Assembly (NCBI GenBank): GCA_018971185.1
Contig: JAGXBH010000001.1
Coordinates: 62,001 to 126,000, forward strand
Origin: Acidobacteriota bacterium
GTDB taxonomy: Bacteria > Actinomycetota > Acidimicrobiia > Acidimicrobiales > RAAP-2
Reading direction: 5' to 3'
DNA: 64,000 nucleotides
Shown: positions 15,813 through 26,098 of the stretch, one piece after another
How the letters are laid out: every line of letters begins with the position of its first letter
Position numbering within the stretch: position 1 is the stretch's first letter
Program-made: the position numbers and the translations under genes
Notes under the pieces: generated by a model
What the model saw: the letters and a program-made list of their open reading frames with translations, nothing else
Database searches by the model: none
Told to the model about the DNA's origin: nothing

Positions 15813-16447
15813 CCGACGACAAGGACGTTCATCCAGGGAGGGACGAGACGCCGCCCAACTACCCCGGTTACTTGGCCCGTGACGTTCGCTCGATCACCGG
15901 GGAGGTCCTGCACCTTCGCCCGATTCGGCCCAGCGACGCCGGACTGCTGGTCTCCTTCCACTCGGGACTGGGCGCCGACTCGATCTATCGGCGATACTTC
16001 TCGATGCACCCCGTCCTCTCCGACGCCGAGGTCGTGCATCTGACTACCGTGGACTACCGCGACCGCTTCGCGCTCATCGTCGAGGGCGAACACGGCTTCG
16101 TGGGCGTGGGGAGGTTCGACCGCATACCCAACACCTCCACCGCCGAGGTGGCCTTCATCGTGGCCGATGCCTACCAGCACCAGGGGATCGGGCTGATGCT
16201 CCTCTACAACCTCGCCGACGCCGCCCGGCCCCTGGGAATCACCACGTTCACCGCGGAGACCCAGGCCGACAATCGCAGCATGATGGGAGTCTTTCGGGCG
16301 TCCGGCTTCGCCGTCACCTCGTCCATGGAGGACGAGGTGATCACCGCCACGTTCCCCATCAAGGACACCGACCAGAGCACCATCACTCGGGCGCGGCGAC
16401 GGCTCATCGCGTACGGCGCCGATGAGATTCCTCGGGCAGACCCGTGA
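15809..16447 (+). CDS. GNAT-family acetyltransferase (AcuA/Pat-like)
   Basis: The 212-residue GNAT protein reads LRPIRPSDAG at strand 1, an IYRRYFS segment, VAFIVADAYQHQGIGLMLLYNL as the acetyl-CoA pyrophosphate loop (Q-x-x-G-I-G), and NRSMMGVFRASGF at the end of the fold. The LRPIRPxD start and YRRYF stretch resemble protein lysine acetyltransferases such as Pat, here without the cyclic-nucleotide domain. It is translationally coupled to a deacetylase-fold protein, which supports a protein-acetylation role. The GTG start has a weak GGAG upstream. Confidence 0.85.
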   Translation: MTDDKDVHPGRDETPPNYPGYLARDVRSITGEVLHLRPIRPSDAGLLVSFHSGLGADSIYRRYFSMHPVLSDAEVVHLTTVDYRDRFALIVEGEHGFVGVGRFDRIPNTSTAEVAFIVADAYQHQGIGLMLLYNLADAARPLGITTFTAETQADNRSMMGVFRASGFAVTSSMEDEVITATFPIKDTDQSTITRARRRLIAYGADEIPRADP

Positions 16448-17490
16448 GGACCCTCGTCACCAACGCGGACGTCGATGACACCCGCCACGAGCAGCCCGAC
16501 CACCCCGAGCGACCCGACCGACTCACCGCGGCGCGAGCGGGCATCGCCGACCTTCACCTGGGCGAGCGCCTGGTGGTCGTGCCGGCGCGCGCGGCCACCC
16601 AGGACGAACTGCGGCGGGTGCACGACCCGGCCTACCTCGAGGAGCTGGGGACCTTCTGCTACGAGGGGGGCGGCGACATCGACCAGGACACCTACGCGAC
16701 CTACGACTCATGGTCGATCGCCCGACACGCCGCCGGAGCCGGCCTCGCGGTCATCGACGCTCTCAGCGCGCGCGGCGACGGCGTGGGCTTCGTCGCCGCG
16801 CGTCCGCCGGGCCATCACGCCACGCGCGACCGCGCGATGGGCTTCTGCCTGATCAACAACATCGCGGTCGCGGCGGCAACCCTCAGTGCGCGCGGCGAGC
16901 GGGTGCTGATCGTCGACTGGGACGTGCACCACGGCAACGGCACGCAGTCGATCTTCTGGAACGATCCTCGCGTGATGTACGTCTCGACCCACCAGTGGCC
17001 CCTCTTCCCGGGCAGCGGTGGCGCGCGCGAGGTGGGCGGTCCCGCCGCTCTCGGACGAACGCTCAACGTCCCGCTCCCCCCACACGCCGCCGGCGACGCG
17101 CTACGACGCGCCTTCGAGAGTCTCGTGGAGCCCGAGATCGAAGGGTTCCAACCGACCTGGGTTCTCGTGTCGGCCGGCTTCGACGCGCACCGTGACGACC
17201 CGATGGCCGACCTCGAGCTCTCGAGCGGTGACTTCGCGTGGTTAGCGAGTCGAGTGGCGCGTTACGTGAGGGTCTCCGGACGGGTGGCGTTGTTCCTAGA
17301 GGGCGGATACGACCTCGTCGCCCTGCGCCGCTCGGTGGCCGCCACCCTCGCCGTGCTGACTGACGCTGACGTCGCGACCGAGGCCCCGACCCACGGGAGC
17401 GTCGGCGCCGAGGAGGTGCGCCGCGCACACGAGGAGCGCCAGATCGCGCTACGCATCGCCGAGGACACCCACGGAATCGAGGAGCAATGA
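16444..17490 (+). CDS. Histone-deacetylase superfamily protein (AcuC-like)
   Basis: Zinc-dependent deacetylase fold, 348 residues. Active-site elements are intact: RPPGHHAT with the His pair, DWDVHHGNGTQ (zinc Asp and His), SAGFDAHRDDP (second zinc Asp) and LEGGYDL with the catalytic tyrosine. AcuC removes acetyl from acetyl-CoA synthetase in Bacillus, and related enzymes act on acetylated polyamines. Overlap of 4 bp with the GNAT gene (GTGA) and with uspA (ATGA) indicates one transcript. This is the writer-eraser arrangement of acuA/acuC without acuB. Confidence 0.93.
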   Translation: MRTLVTNADVDDTRHEQPDHPERPDRLTAARAGIADLHLGERLVVVPARAATQDELRRVHDPAYLEELGTFCYEGGGDIDQDTYATYDSWSIARHAAGAGLAVIDALSARGDGVGFVAARPPGHHATRDRAMGFCLINNIAVAAATLSARGERVLIVDWDVHHGNGTQSIFWNDPRVMYVSTHQWPLFPGSGGAREVGGPAALGRTLNVPLPPHAAGDALRRAFESLVEPEIEGFQPTWVLVSAGFDAHRDDPMADLELSSGDFAWLASRVARYVRVSGRVALFLEGGYDLVALRRSVAATLAVLTDADVATEAPTHGSVGAEEVRRAHEERQIALRIAEDTHGIEEQ

Positions 17491-17951
17491 TCACCCCACC
17501 CACCACCATCGCCGTCGGCTTCGACGGCTCATCGAGCGCCACGACGGCCCTGCGCTGGTCGCTCGCCCTCGCCGCACCGCTACACGCGCACGTCGTCGTC
17601 GTCAACGCCGCCGGCCTTCTCTCGCGTCTCGAGACCGTCCACTCCCACCAGGATCTTGAGGATGCGGTGCGCCGCGTCGGCGCCGAATTCGAGGGCGAAT
17701 TGGACTTCGTGCGCTTCGAGGTCGACGAGGGTGACGCGTGCTCGGTACTGCTGCGCGCCGCTCACGATCCGATCAACGCCGACCTGGTGGTCGTGGGATC
17801 TAGGGGGCACGGCGTTCACGAAGGGCTGATGCTGGGTAGCACGAGTCTGCAACTCGCCGAACGCTCCTCGATCCCCGTCGTCATCGTCCCCTCAGGACGC
17901 CCGGGGAGGCCGACGGAGTTCGACCGCACCGCATCCTCCTCCCCATCGTGA
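17487..17951 (+). CDS. Universal stress protein (UspA family)
   Basis: A single 154-residue Usp domain. It opens with VGFDGSSSATTALRWSL and ends with the ATP-binding pattern GSRGHGVHEGLMLGSTS, a Gly-x2-Gly-x9-Gly-Ser motif, so it probably binds ATP. The stop-start overlap with the deacetylase gene (ATGA) makes it the last gene of the acetylation operon. In mycobacteria a Usp protein is a known target of the Pat acetyltransferase, which makes this neighbour a plausible substrate. That is inference. Confidence 0.92.
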   Translation: MITPPTTIAVGFDGSSSATTALRWSLALAAPLHAHVVVVNAAGLLSRLETVHSHQDLEDAVRRVGAEFEGELDFVRFEVDEGDACSVLLRAAHDPINADLVVVGSRGHGVHEGLMLGSTSLQLAERSSIPVVIVPSGRPGRPTEFDRTASSSPS

Positions 17952-17954
17952 CGA

Positions 17955-17971
17955 CCGACCCGTGGGGTCGG
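17955..17971 (+). terminator. Hairpin after the acetylation operon
   Basis: CCGACCC-GTG-GGGTCGG forms a perfect 7-bp stem with a 3-nt loop just 3 bp after the uspA stop. There is no T-run, so it is a stem-only terminator or mRNA-stabilising hairpin. Confidence 0.45.
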
Positions 17972-18015
17972 ACCGATCGCGCGACGTCCCGCTGCCGACG
18001 TGACCCCACCCTGAG

Positions 18016-18041
18016 CCCCTTACCCTGGCCCCTTACCCTGG
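18016..18041. repeat. Two tandem 13-bp repeats
   Basis: CCCCTTACCCTGG occurs twice back to back (18016-18028, 18029-18041), followed by a decayed third copy. They lie in the convergent gap between uspA and the glycosidase. No function is evident. Confidence 0.6.
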
Positions 18042-18084
18042 GCCCCCACGCTGGGCCACGGTGCGAGTCGTGGCACGAGTGGCC

Positions 18085-20763
<2,679 letters not shown>

Positions 20764-20770
20764 CGCCACG

Positions 20771-20902
20771 AAACTACACCGGTCGTCCCTGGATCGTCCC
20801 TGGGTCGTCGCGGGGGCGTCCCGCGGACCCGCGCCTCGCCCCCTCGTCCCCTCGCCGCGTCGCTCCGGCGATACGCGCCCGACGCACCCCGAGCGCTACC
20901 GT
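20771..20902. promoter_or_regulatory. Divergent leaderless promoters of the glycosidase and the dienelactone hydrolase
   Basis: TAGTTT on the minus strand (20776 to 20771) lies 7 nt from the glycosidase ATG. TACCGT on the plus strand (20897-20902) lies 6 nt from the hydrolase ATG. The 120 bp between show no clear palindrome. Confidence 0.45.
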
Positions 20903-20908
20903 GAACTC

Positions 20909-21640
20909 ATGCCCGACGTCGACCTGAGTGCCCTCTCCGCCGATCGTCACGGTTCGGTGCCCCTGCACGGTTTCCTCGCCACACCCGATGGTCCTGGCCC
21001 CTGGCCCGGCGTCGTTCTCATCCACGAGATCTTCGGGCTCGATGACGTCATGCGTCGCCAAGCCCGCCGCGCGGCCGAGGCCGGCTACCTGACCCTAGCG
21101 ATCGACCTCTACTCAGCGGGGGGCGCGGCGCGCTGCGTCGTCTCGACCATGCGCTCGCTCTTCACCGCGACGGGTCGTGCCTACACCGACATCGAGACGG
21201 CGCGGCGCTGGCTGCAGGCCTCGACCAGTTGCACCTCGAAGGTGGGCGTCATCGGATTCTGCATGGGCGGCGGCTTCGCGTTGGTGGCCGCGAGCACCGG
21301 CTTCGACGCGGCGGCGGTCAATTACGGCCAGCTCCCGAAGGACGTCGAGTCCGCACTGGCGAGAGCGTGCCCCGTCGTCGCCTCCTACGGGGAGCGCGAC
21401 CGTACCCTCCGGGGCACCGCGACGAAGCTCGAGAACGCCCTCGCGCGCGCCGGGGTCGCCCACGACGTCAAGGAATACTCGGGTGCCGGGCACGCCTTCA
21501 TGAACGACGCGCCCGTGGGTCCGCGGCCTCTACGCCCGCTGCTGAGGATCGCGGGCATGGGACCCCATCCCGAGGCCGCCGCCGACGCCTGGCGACGTAT
21601 CGAGGAGTTCTTCGCCCTCCACCTCGCGACCACTGACTAG
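20909..21640 (+). CDS. Dienelactone hydrolase family protein
   Basis: Alpha/beta hydrolase of 243 residues. The catalytic cysteine is in GFCMGGG, the aspartate in YGERDRTL and the histidine in GAGHAF, the Cys-Asp-His triad of dienelactone hydrolases. The start is the ATG at 20909, 6 nt after a TACCGT box; a longer frame exists upstream but lacks coding character. Members hydrolyse dienelactones in chlorocatechol degradation or other cyclic esters. No aromatic-degradation genes lie nearby, so the substrate is open. The stop overlaps the anti-sigma gene stop by 4 bp on the other strand. Confidence 0.92.
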   Translation: MPDVDLSALSADRHGSVPLHGFLATPDGPGPWPGVVLIHEIFGLDDVMRRQARRAAEAGYLTLAIDLYSAGGAARCVVSTMRSLFTATGRAYTDIETARRWLQASTSCTSKVGVIGFCMGGGFALVAASTGFDAAAVNYGQLPKDVESALARACPVVASYGERDRTLRGTATKLENALARAGVAHDVKEYSGAGHAFMNDAPVGPRPLRPLLRIAGMGPHPEAAADAWRRIEEFFALHLATTD

Positions 21641-21909
21641 GGTCCGGCCGTCCGCTCGCCCCTGTCGCGCCAGAAGTCGTCGTAGACCGCCAGCAACGCG
21701 TCGAGGACCTCGGGGCGCAGGTCGTCGGGCTCGACCCGGCCGGTGAGTTCGATCGTGGCGCGCATCTCCTCGAGGTACGTCGCGCACGCGTCGCACGCCG
21801 CGAGGTGGTGCTCGAGGCGACGCCGGTCGCGACGCGAGAGCCGGTCCTCGAGGTAGTCGCCCATCAGCTCGACGGCGTGACGGCAGTTGATATCGCGGAC
21901 CCGCGCCAT
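21637..21909 (-). CDS. Zinc-finger anti-sigma factor (ZAS type, soluble)
   Basis: Ninety residues with the signature HLAACDAC (His-x3-Cys-x2-Cys) and an upstream Cys-Arg-His, as in zinc-binding anti-sigma domains. There is no membrane helix, so it should act in the cytoplasm, like RsrA-type redox sensors. I chose the ATG at 21909, which has GGAGGT about 6 nt upstream and overlaps the sigma stop by 1 bp; a GTG one codon earlier is possible. It should bind and silence the sigma factor encoded just before it. Confidence 0.87.
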   Translation of the reverse strand: MARVRDINCRHAVELMGDYLEDRLSRRDRRRLEHHLAACDACATYLEEMRATIELTGRVEPDDLRPEVLDALLAVYDDFWRDRGERTAGP

Positions 21910-22517
21910 CACTCACCTCCCTTCACGACACGCTCCAACTCGTCGCGCAGCTGGGCTCGCGCGCGATGCAGCACGACCCGCACGTTCGCCTCGGACATGC
22001 CCAGTAGCGCCGACACCTCGCGAGTGGACAGTCCCTCGACGTCGCGCAGCGTTACGACTGACCGCGGCGCTTCGGGCAGTTCCGCGATGGCCGCCCGAAG
22101 TGACCCTACGGCTCGCGCGCGGTCCTGGGTATCGGCGAGCAGGTCCGCGAACGACGGGGGCGGCTCCTTCCACATCCCCTCGGAGTCGAAACGGCTCGCG
22201 GCGACCGGGTCGGTGGGGTCGATCGGGATCTGGCGCCGTTCGCGCACCCCGGTGGTGCGTGCGCGATTGGCCACGATATGGAACAGCCAGGTCTTGAAAC
22301 TCGAACGACCCTCGAAGCGCGCCGCACCGCGCAGGACCGCCATCCACGTGTCCTGCGCGACATCCTCCGCGAGGGCGGGCGAGTTGACGTAGCGTCGGGC
22401 GATCCGCACGAGCGCGGACTGGTATCGCTCCACGAGGCCACGAAAAGCCTCGCGATCACCGGCGAGGAACCGCCGCAGTAACTCCTCGTCGTCCACGAGA
22501 GAGACCGTAGTGGACAC
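21909..22517 (-). CDS. ECF RNA polymerase sigma factor
   Basis: A group 4 sigma-70 of about 202 residues. Region 2 reads FRGLVERYQSALVRIARRY, then LAEDVAQDTWMAVLRG and FKTWLFHIVANRAR. Region 4 reads AIAELPEAPRSVVTLRDVEGLSTREVSALLGMSEANVRVVLHRAR. A linker of about 50 residues joins them. The GTG at 22517 is the probable start; another GTG seven codons later is possible. It is coupled to the soluble zinc anti-sigma gene, so release by oxidation or metal loss is a fair inference. No -35 site typical of autoregulation could be picked out. Confidence 0.92.
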   Translation of the reverse strand: MSTTVSLVDDEELLRRFLAGDREAFRGLVERYQSALVRIARRYVNSPALAEDVAQDTWMAVLRGAARFEGRSSFKTWLFHIVANRARTTGVRERRQIPIDPTDPVAASRFDSEGMWKEPPPSFADLLADTQDRARAVGSLRAAIAELPEAPRSVVTLRDVEGLSTREVSALLGMSEANVRVVLHRARAQLRDELERVVKGGE

Positions 22518-22613
22518 CGACGGTCCACGGCGACCACGACGACCACCGCGGCCGATGGCGGACTCCGGTACCTGACGCGACGTCGCGGCGAGCCGGGCCG
22601 CACCTCGGTGAGT

Positions 22614-22639
22614 TAGCGTGGAGACAGCCACCAAGGGAG
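22614..22639 (+). promoter_or_regulatory. Promoter -10 and ribosome site of the aminotransferase
   Basis: TAGCGT (22614-22619) is a -10-like box. AAGGGAG (22633-22639) is a ribosome site 4 nt before the ATG. This gene has a leader of about 18 nt, unlike the leaderless genes around it. Confidence 0.4.
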
Positions 22640-22643
22640 AGAC

Positions 22644-23984
22644 ATGTCCGTCGACCGCGAGACCCTATCCGACCTCGAGCGAGAGAAGGCGGCGGTCTTC
22701 CACTCCTGGTCAGCCCAGAACACCCTCAACCCCCTCATGGTGAGGGACGCCAAGGGCGTCTACGTCACCGACCACGACGGGCGCACGTACCTCGACTTCT
22801 CCTCGCAACTGGTCAACGTGAACATCGGCCACCAGCACCCGGCCGTGGTCGCCGCCATCAAGGAGCAGGCCGACCTCCTCTGCACCGTGGCGCCCCAGCA
22901 CGGCAACGTCGCGCGCACCCGAGCCGCGGAGCTGGTCCTCGAGCACTCCTTCGAAGGCGCGCAGAAGGTCTTCTTCACCAACGGCGGCACCGAGGCGGTC
23001 GAGCACGCCGTACGGATGGCGCGCCTGCACACCGGTCGACCCAAGGTCCTCGCGCGCTATCGCAGCTACCACGGCGCCACGTCCACGTCGATCAACCTCA
23101 CCGGCGACCCGCGCCGTTGGGCCAATGATGAGGGAACCGCTGGGGTGGTGCACTTCTTCGGCCCCTTCCTCTACCGCTCGCAGTTCTACGCGACCACCGA
23201 GGCCGAGGAGTGCGAACGCGCGATCGAGCACCTACGGGCGACCATCGAGTTCGAGGGGCCCACGACCATCGCGGCCATCATCCTGGAGTCGGTCCCGGGG
23301 ACCGCGGGCATCATGGTGCCGCCCCCGGGCTACCTGCGAGGAGTACGCGAGTTGTGCGACCGCTACGGCATCGTCTACATCGCCGACGAAGTCATGGCGG
23401 GCTTCGGGCGCACCGGCGCGTGGTTCGCGTACCAGCAGCACGACGTCACGCCGGACCTGGTGACCTTCGCCAAGGGCGTCAACTCGGGCTACGTGCCGCT
23501 GGGCGGCGTCGTGATCAACGAGGCCATCTGCCAGACCTTCGCCGACCGGGTCTACCCGGGTGGTCTCACCTACTCGGGCCACCCCCTGGCGTGCGCGTCG
23601 GCCGTCGCCTCGATGCGCGCCATGGCCGACGAGGGCATCGTCGAGAACGCGCGGCGTATCGGCGACGAGGTCCTGCGCCCCGGCCTGACGGCCCTGGCCG
23701 AGCGGCACCCGGTGATCGGCGACGTCCGGGGCCTCGGCGTCTTCTTCGCCCTGGAACTCGTCACCTCACGGACCACGCGCGAGCCCCTCGCGCCCTACGG
23801 GTCGAGTTCGGCGGCCATGAACGAACTGGTGGCCGCGTGCCGTAACGAGTCCCTGCTCATCTTCAACAACTACAACCGCATCCACGTCGTGCCGCCCTGC
23901 ACGATCACCCCCGACGAGGCCCGTGACGGTCTCGAGAGGCTCGATCGCGCGCTCTCGAGCGTGGATAAGTACTACGTGGGCTGA
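22644..23984 (+). CDS. Class III PLP-dependent aminotransferase
   Basis: The 446-residue enzyme is of normal length for class III transaminases. It has FFTNGGTEAVEHAVRMAR at the cofactor phosphate site, YHGAT, the cofactor aspartate in YIADEVMAGFGRTG, and the PLP lysine in VTFAKGVNSGY. The N-terminus (LNPLMVRDAKGVYVTDHDG) resembles omega-amino acid:pyruvate and taurine:pyruvate transaminases. The exact amino donor cannot be read from sequence. It is monocistronic or co-transcribed with the membrane-protein gene 33 bp downstream, which also has its own -10 box. Confidence 0.92.
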   Translation: MSVDRETLSDLEREKAAVFHSWSAQNTLNPLMVRDAKGVYVTDHDGRTYLDFSSQLVNVNIGHQHPAVVAAIKEQADLLCTVAPQHGNVARTRAAELVLEHSFEGAQKVFFTNGGTEAVEHAVRMARLHTGRPKVLARYRSYHGATSTSINLTGDPRRWANDEGTAGVVHFFGPFLYRSQFYATTEAEECERAIEHLRATIEFEGPTTIAAIILESVPGTAGIMVPPPGYLRGVRELCDRYGIVYIADEVMAGFGRTGAWFAYQQHDVTPDLVTFAKGVNSGYVPLGGVVINEAICQTFADRVYPGGLTYSGHPLACASAVASMRAMADEGIVENARRIGDEVLRPGLTALAERHPVIGDVRGLGVFFALELVTSRTTREPLAPYGSSSAAMNELVAACRNESLLIFNNYNRIHVVPPCTITPDEARDGLERLDRALSSVDKYYVG

Positions 23985-24003
23985 CCCGCCGCAGGGGGCG
24001 TCC

Positions 24004-24009
24004 TAGACT
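24004..24009 (+). promoter_or_regulatory. -10 box (TAGACT) of the COG4705-type gene
   Basis: TAGACT lies 8 nt before the GTG at 24018, consistent with a leaderless or near-leaderless mRNA. Confidence 0.4.
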
Positions 24010-24017
24010 CGGTCACC

Positions 24018-24797
24018 GTGGTGACCCCGGCCTCCCTGCGCGCCACGCGCGCCACCAAGGTCCCCGACGTTGGCGTCGGCTTCTGGACGATCAAGCTCCT
24101 CTCCACCGCGATGGGCGAGGCGACCTCGGACTTCTTGGTGCATCGCTTCTCGCCCCCCGTCGTGGTCCTCGTCACGGCCGTGGTGTTCCTCGCCAGCCTG
24201 GCCTGGCAGTTCACCCGCCCGCGCTACCAGACCTTGCCCTACTGGTCGGCCGTCGTGATGGTGAGCGTCTTTGGCACCATGTGCGCCGACGTCGCGCACG
24301 TGGGTCTCGGCATCGCCTACGGGGTCTCGACCACCGTGCTCGGCGTCATCCTCGCGACGACCTTCGTCCTCTGGCGTCGCGTGGAGAGTTCGCTCTCCAT
24401 TCACTCGATCACGACCCCGCGTCGCGAGATCTTCTACTGGGTCGCCGTCACCGCCACCTTCGCCCTGGGCACCGCGGCGGGTGACATGACCGCGGTCACA
24501 CTGCACATGGGCTACTTCACCTCGGGGCTGCTCTTCAGTGCGCTCTTCGTCCTCCCGGGGCTCGGATACCGCTACGCGCGCCTCGGTCCCGTCGCCGCGT
24601 TCTGGTCGAGCTACGTCCTCACTCGTCCCTTGGGCGCGTCCTTCGCGGACTGGCTCGGCGTCTCTCGCGCGCGAGGTGGTCTCGACTGGGGCCCGGGCCG
24701 CGTCGCCCTGGGCTTCACGCTCGCCATCGTGATCAGCGTCGTCGCCCTGGCGCGCGCCGAGAGGTCGCGTGAGATGGTCCGCTCGCGAGGAGGGTGA
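24018..24797 (+). CDS. COG4705-type repeat-containing membrane protein
   Basis: The 259-residue protein has about seven helices. Two internal repeats share a motif: VPDVGVGFWTIKLLSTAMGE with ATSDFL early, and IFYWVAVTATFALGTAAGDM later. This duplicated Gly-Glu/Asp-Ala-(T/D)-D pattern is typical of the uncharacterised COG4705 membrane proteins. Acidic residues inside helices hint at ion or metal transport, but I know of no proven function. The GTG start follows a TAGACT box. It lies in line with the aminotransferase and pirin genes. Confidence 0.75.
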   Translation: MVTPASLRATRATKVPDVGVGFWTIKLLSTAMGEATSDFLVHRFSPPVVVLVTAVVFLASLAWQFTRPRYQTLPYWSAVVMVSVFGTMCADVAHVGLGIAYGVSTTVLGVILATTFVLWRRVESSLSIHSITTPRREIFYWVAVTATFALGTAAGDMTAVTLHMGYFTSGLLFSALFVLPGLGYRYARLGPVAAFWSSYVLTRPLGASFADWLGVSRARGGLDWGPGRVALGFTLAIVISVVALARAERSREMVRSRGG

Positions 24798-24815
24798 ACG
24801 ATCGAGGTCGGCCGA

Positions 24816-24821
24816 TAGGCT
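24816..24821 (+). promoter_or_regulatory. -10 box (TAGGCT) of the pirin gene
   Basis: TAGGCT lies exactly 6 nt before the GTG at 24828, the commonest promoter-start spacing in this window. Confidence 0.5.
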
Positions 24822-24827
24822 GACCTC

Positions 24828-25784
24828 GTGCCCGCCATCTCCGTCGACAACCCGCTCGAACTACCCAAGGTGGTCGCCCCCGGCGACGCACGACGTCCGC
24901 GCCGCGTCAAATCCATCACCACCGCGCCGCGCGGACTCGAGGGCGAGGGATTCCCCGTTCGCCGGGCGTTCGCGGGGGTCGACCCGGCGGACCTGGACCC
25001 CTTCATCCACATGGACCAGATGGGTGAGGTCGATTACGGCCCGGGCGAGCCCAAGGGAACGCCGTGGCACCCGCACCGCGGTTTCGAAACCGTCACCTAC
25101 ATGATGGAGGGCACCTTCTTGCACCAGGACTCCATCGGGGGTGGTGGCGTCATCCAGGACGGGGCCACCCAGTGGATGACCGCGGGCGCGGGCATCTTGC
25201 ACATCGAGCGTCCGCCGGATGCGCTGATCGACTCCGGGGGCCTCTTCCACGGCGTCCAGCTCTGGGTGAACCTCCCCGCCAGGCTCAAGATGACCAACCC
25301 GCGCTACCAGGACATCGGGTCGCGCGAGGTGTCCCTGGTCACCAACGAGAAGGGCGACGCCGTCATCCGCGTCATCGCCGGGTTGTTGGGCGAGCACGCC
25401 GGACCCGGCGTCACCCACACCGCCATCACCTTGGTGCACGCGTCACTCATGCCCGGCGCGGAGCTGGTCCTGCCCTGGAACACCGCCTTCAACGCCCTGA
25501 CCTACGTCCTCGCGGGCCAGGGCAAGGCGGGTCCGGATCGCGCGTCCCTCGAGGCCGGTCAGATCGCGGTGCACGTCGACGGTGACGTCGTCGTGCTCTA
25601 CGCCAACGAGGCCCAGGATTCGCGGACCCACGCGATGGAGGTCCTCATCCTCGGGGGCGAAGCGATCCGTGAGCCGGTGGCGGCGTACGGACCGTTCGTC
25701 ATGAACACGCGCGCGGAATTGCAGCAGGCCTTCGACGACTATCAGGCGGGACGGTTGGGACAAGTCCCCGCCGACCACATCTGA
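24828..25784 (+). CDS. Pirin family cupin protein
   Basis: The 318-residue bicupin has the pirin metal site in the first cupin: HPHRGFETVTYMMEG with two ligand histidines, then QWMTAGAGILHIE with the third histidine and a glutamate. GVQLWVNLP follows, as in family members. The C-terminal cupin (LPWNTAFNALTYVLAGQG) is intact but without ligands, which is usual. Bacterial pirins act as quercetin 2,3-dioxygenase-like enzymes or as protein partners. The function here is not fixed by context. The gene ends 5 bp from crgA, convergently. Confidence 0.94.
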   Translation: MPAISVDNPLELPKVVAPGDARRPRRVKSITTAPRGLEGEGFPVRRAFAGVDPADLDPFIHMDQMGEVDYGPGEPKGTPWHPHRGFETVTYMMEGTFLHQDSIGGGGVIQDGATQWMTAGAGILHIERPPDALIDSGGLFHGVQLWVNLPARLKMTNPRYQDIGSREVSLVTNEKGDAVIRVIAGLLGEHAGPGVTHTAITLVHASLMPGAELVLPWNTAFNALTYVLAGQGKAGPDRASLEAGQIAVHVDGDVVVLYANEAQDSRTHAMEVLILGGEAIREPVAAYGPFVMNTRAELQQAFDDYQAGRLGQVPADHI

Positions 25785-25789
25785 GTCCC

Positions 25790-26062
25790 CTAGCGAAAAC
25801 GCGTCGCGAGGTAGAAGGCCGCGAACAGGGCGACGAGGCCGAGCACCAGGTACCACGGTGACGTCGACCCCGGCAGGACCTGTAGGTAGTTGAGCGTGAT
25901 CACCAGCACGCCGAAGATCATCAACTCCAAGAGGAGCCAGCCGAACCACTGGGGCGAGTGGTCCTTCTCGTGCGAGACCTTCTTGGTGACCCGTCCCCTC
26001 GCGTGGGGGTCGACGTAGCGACCGACTGTCTTGGCCGCCTTGCGGGAACCGGAATTAGCCAT
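25790..26062 (-). CDS. crgA: Cell division protein CrgA
   Basis: The 90-residue protein has a basic N-terminal half and two helices (about 43-61 and 69-87). NPxWY-like conservation appears as TSPWYLVLG before the second helix, with SPQWFGWLLLELM before the first. CrgA coordinates FtsZ, septal PBPs and other divisome proteins in actinobacteria. TAACAT lies 7 nt before the ATG, so it can be transcribed as a leaderless mRNA. Its place beside pknB is the same as in Mycobacterium. Confidence 0.92.
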   Translation of the reverse strand: MANSGSRKAAKTVGRYVDPHARGRVTKKVSHEKDHSPQWFGWLLLELMIFGVLVITLNYLQVLPGSTSPWYLVLGLVALFAAFYLATRFR

Positions 26063-26069
26063 GGGAGCG

Positions 26070-26075
26070 ATGTTA
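26070..26075 (-). promoter_or_regulatory. -10 box (TAACAT) of crgA
   Basis: On the minus strand TAACAT (26075 to 26070) is 7 nt from the crgA ATG. It gives crgA its own promoter in the 36-bp gap after pknB. Confidence 0.45.
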
Positions 26076-26098
26076 GCGAATCGATCGCCGTCGACGAC

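Noticed and set aside
18016-18041. CRISPR-like repeat array
   Set aside because: Only two direct 13-bp copies with no spacers; no cas gene in the window.
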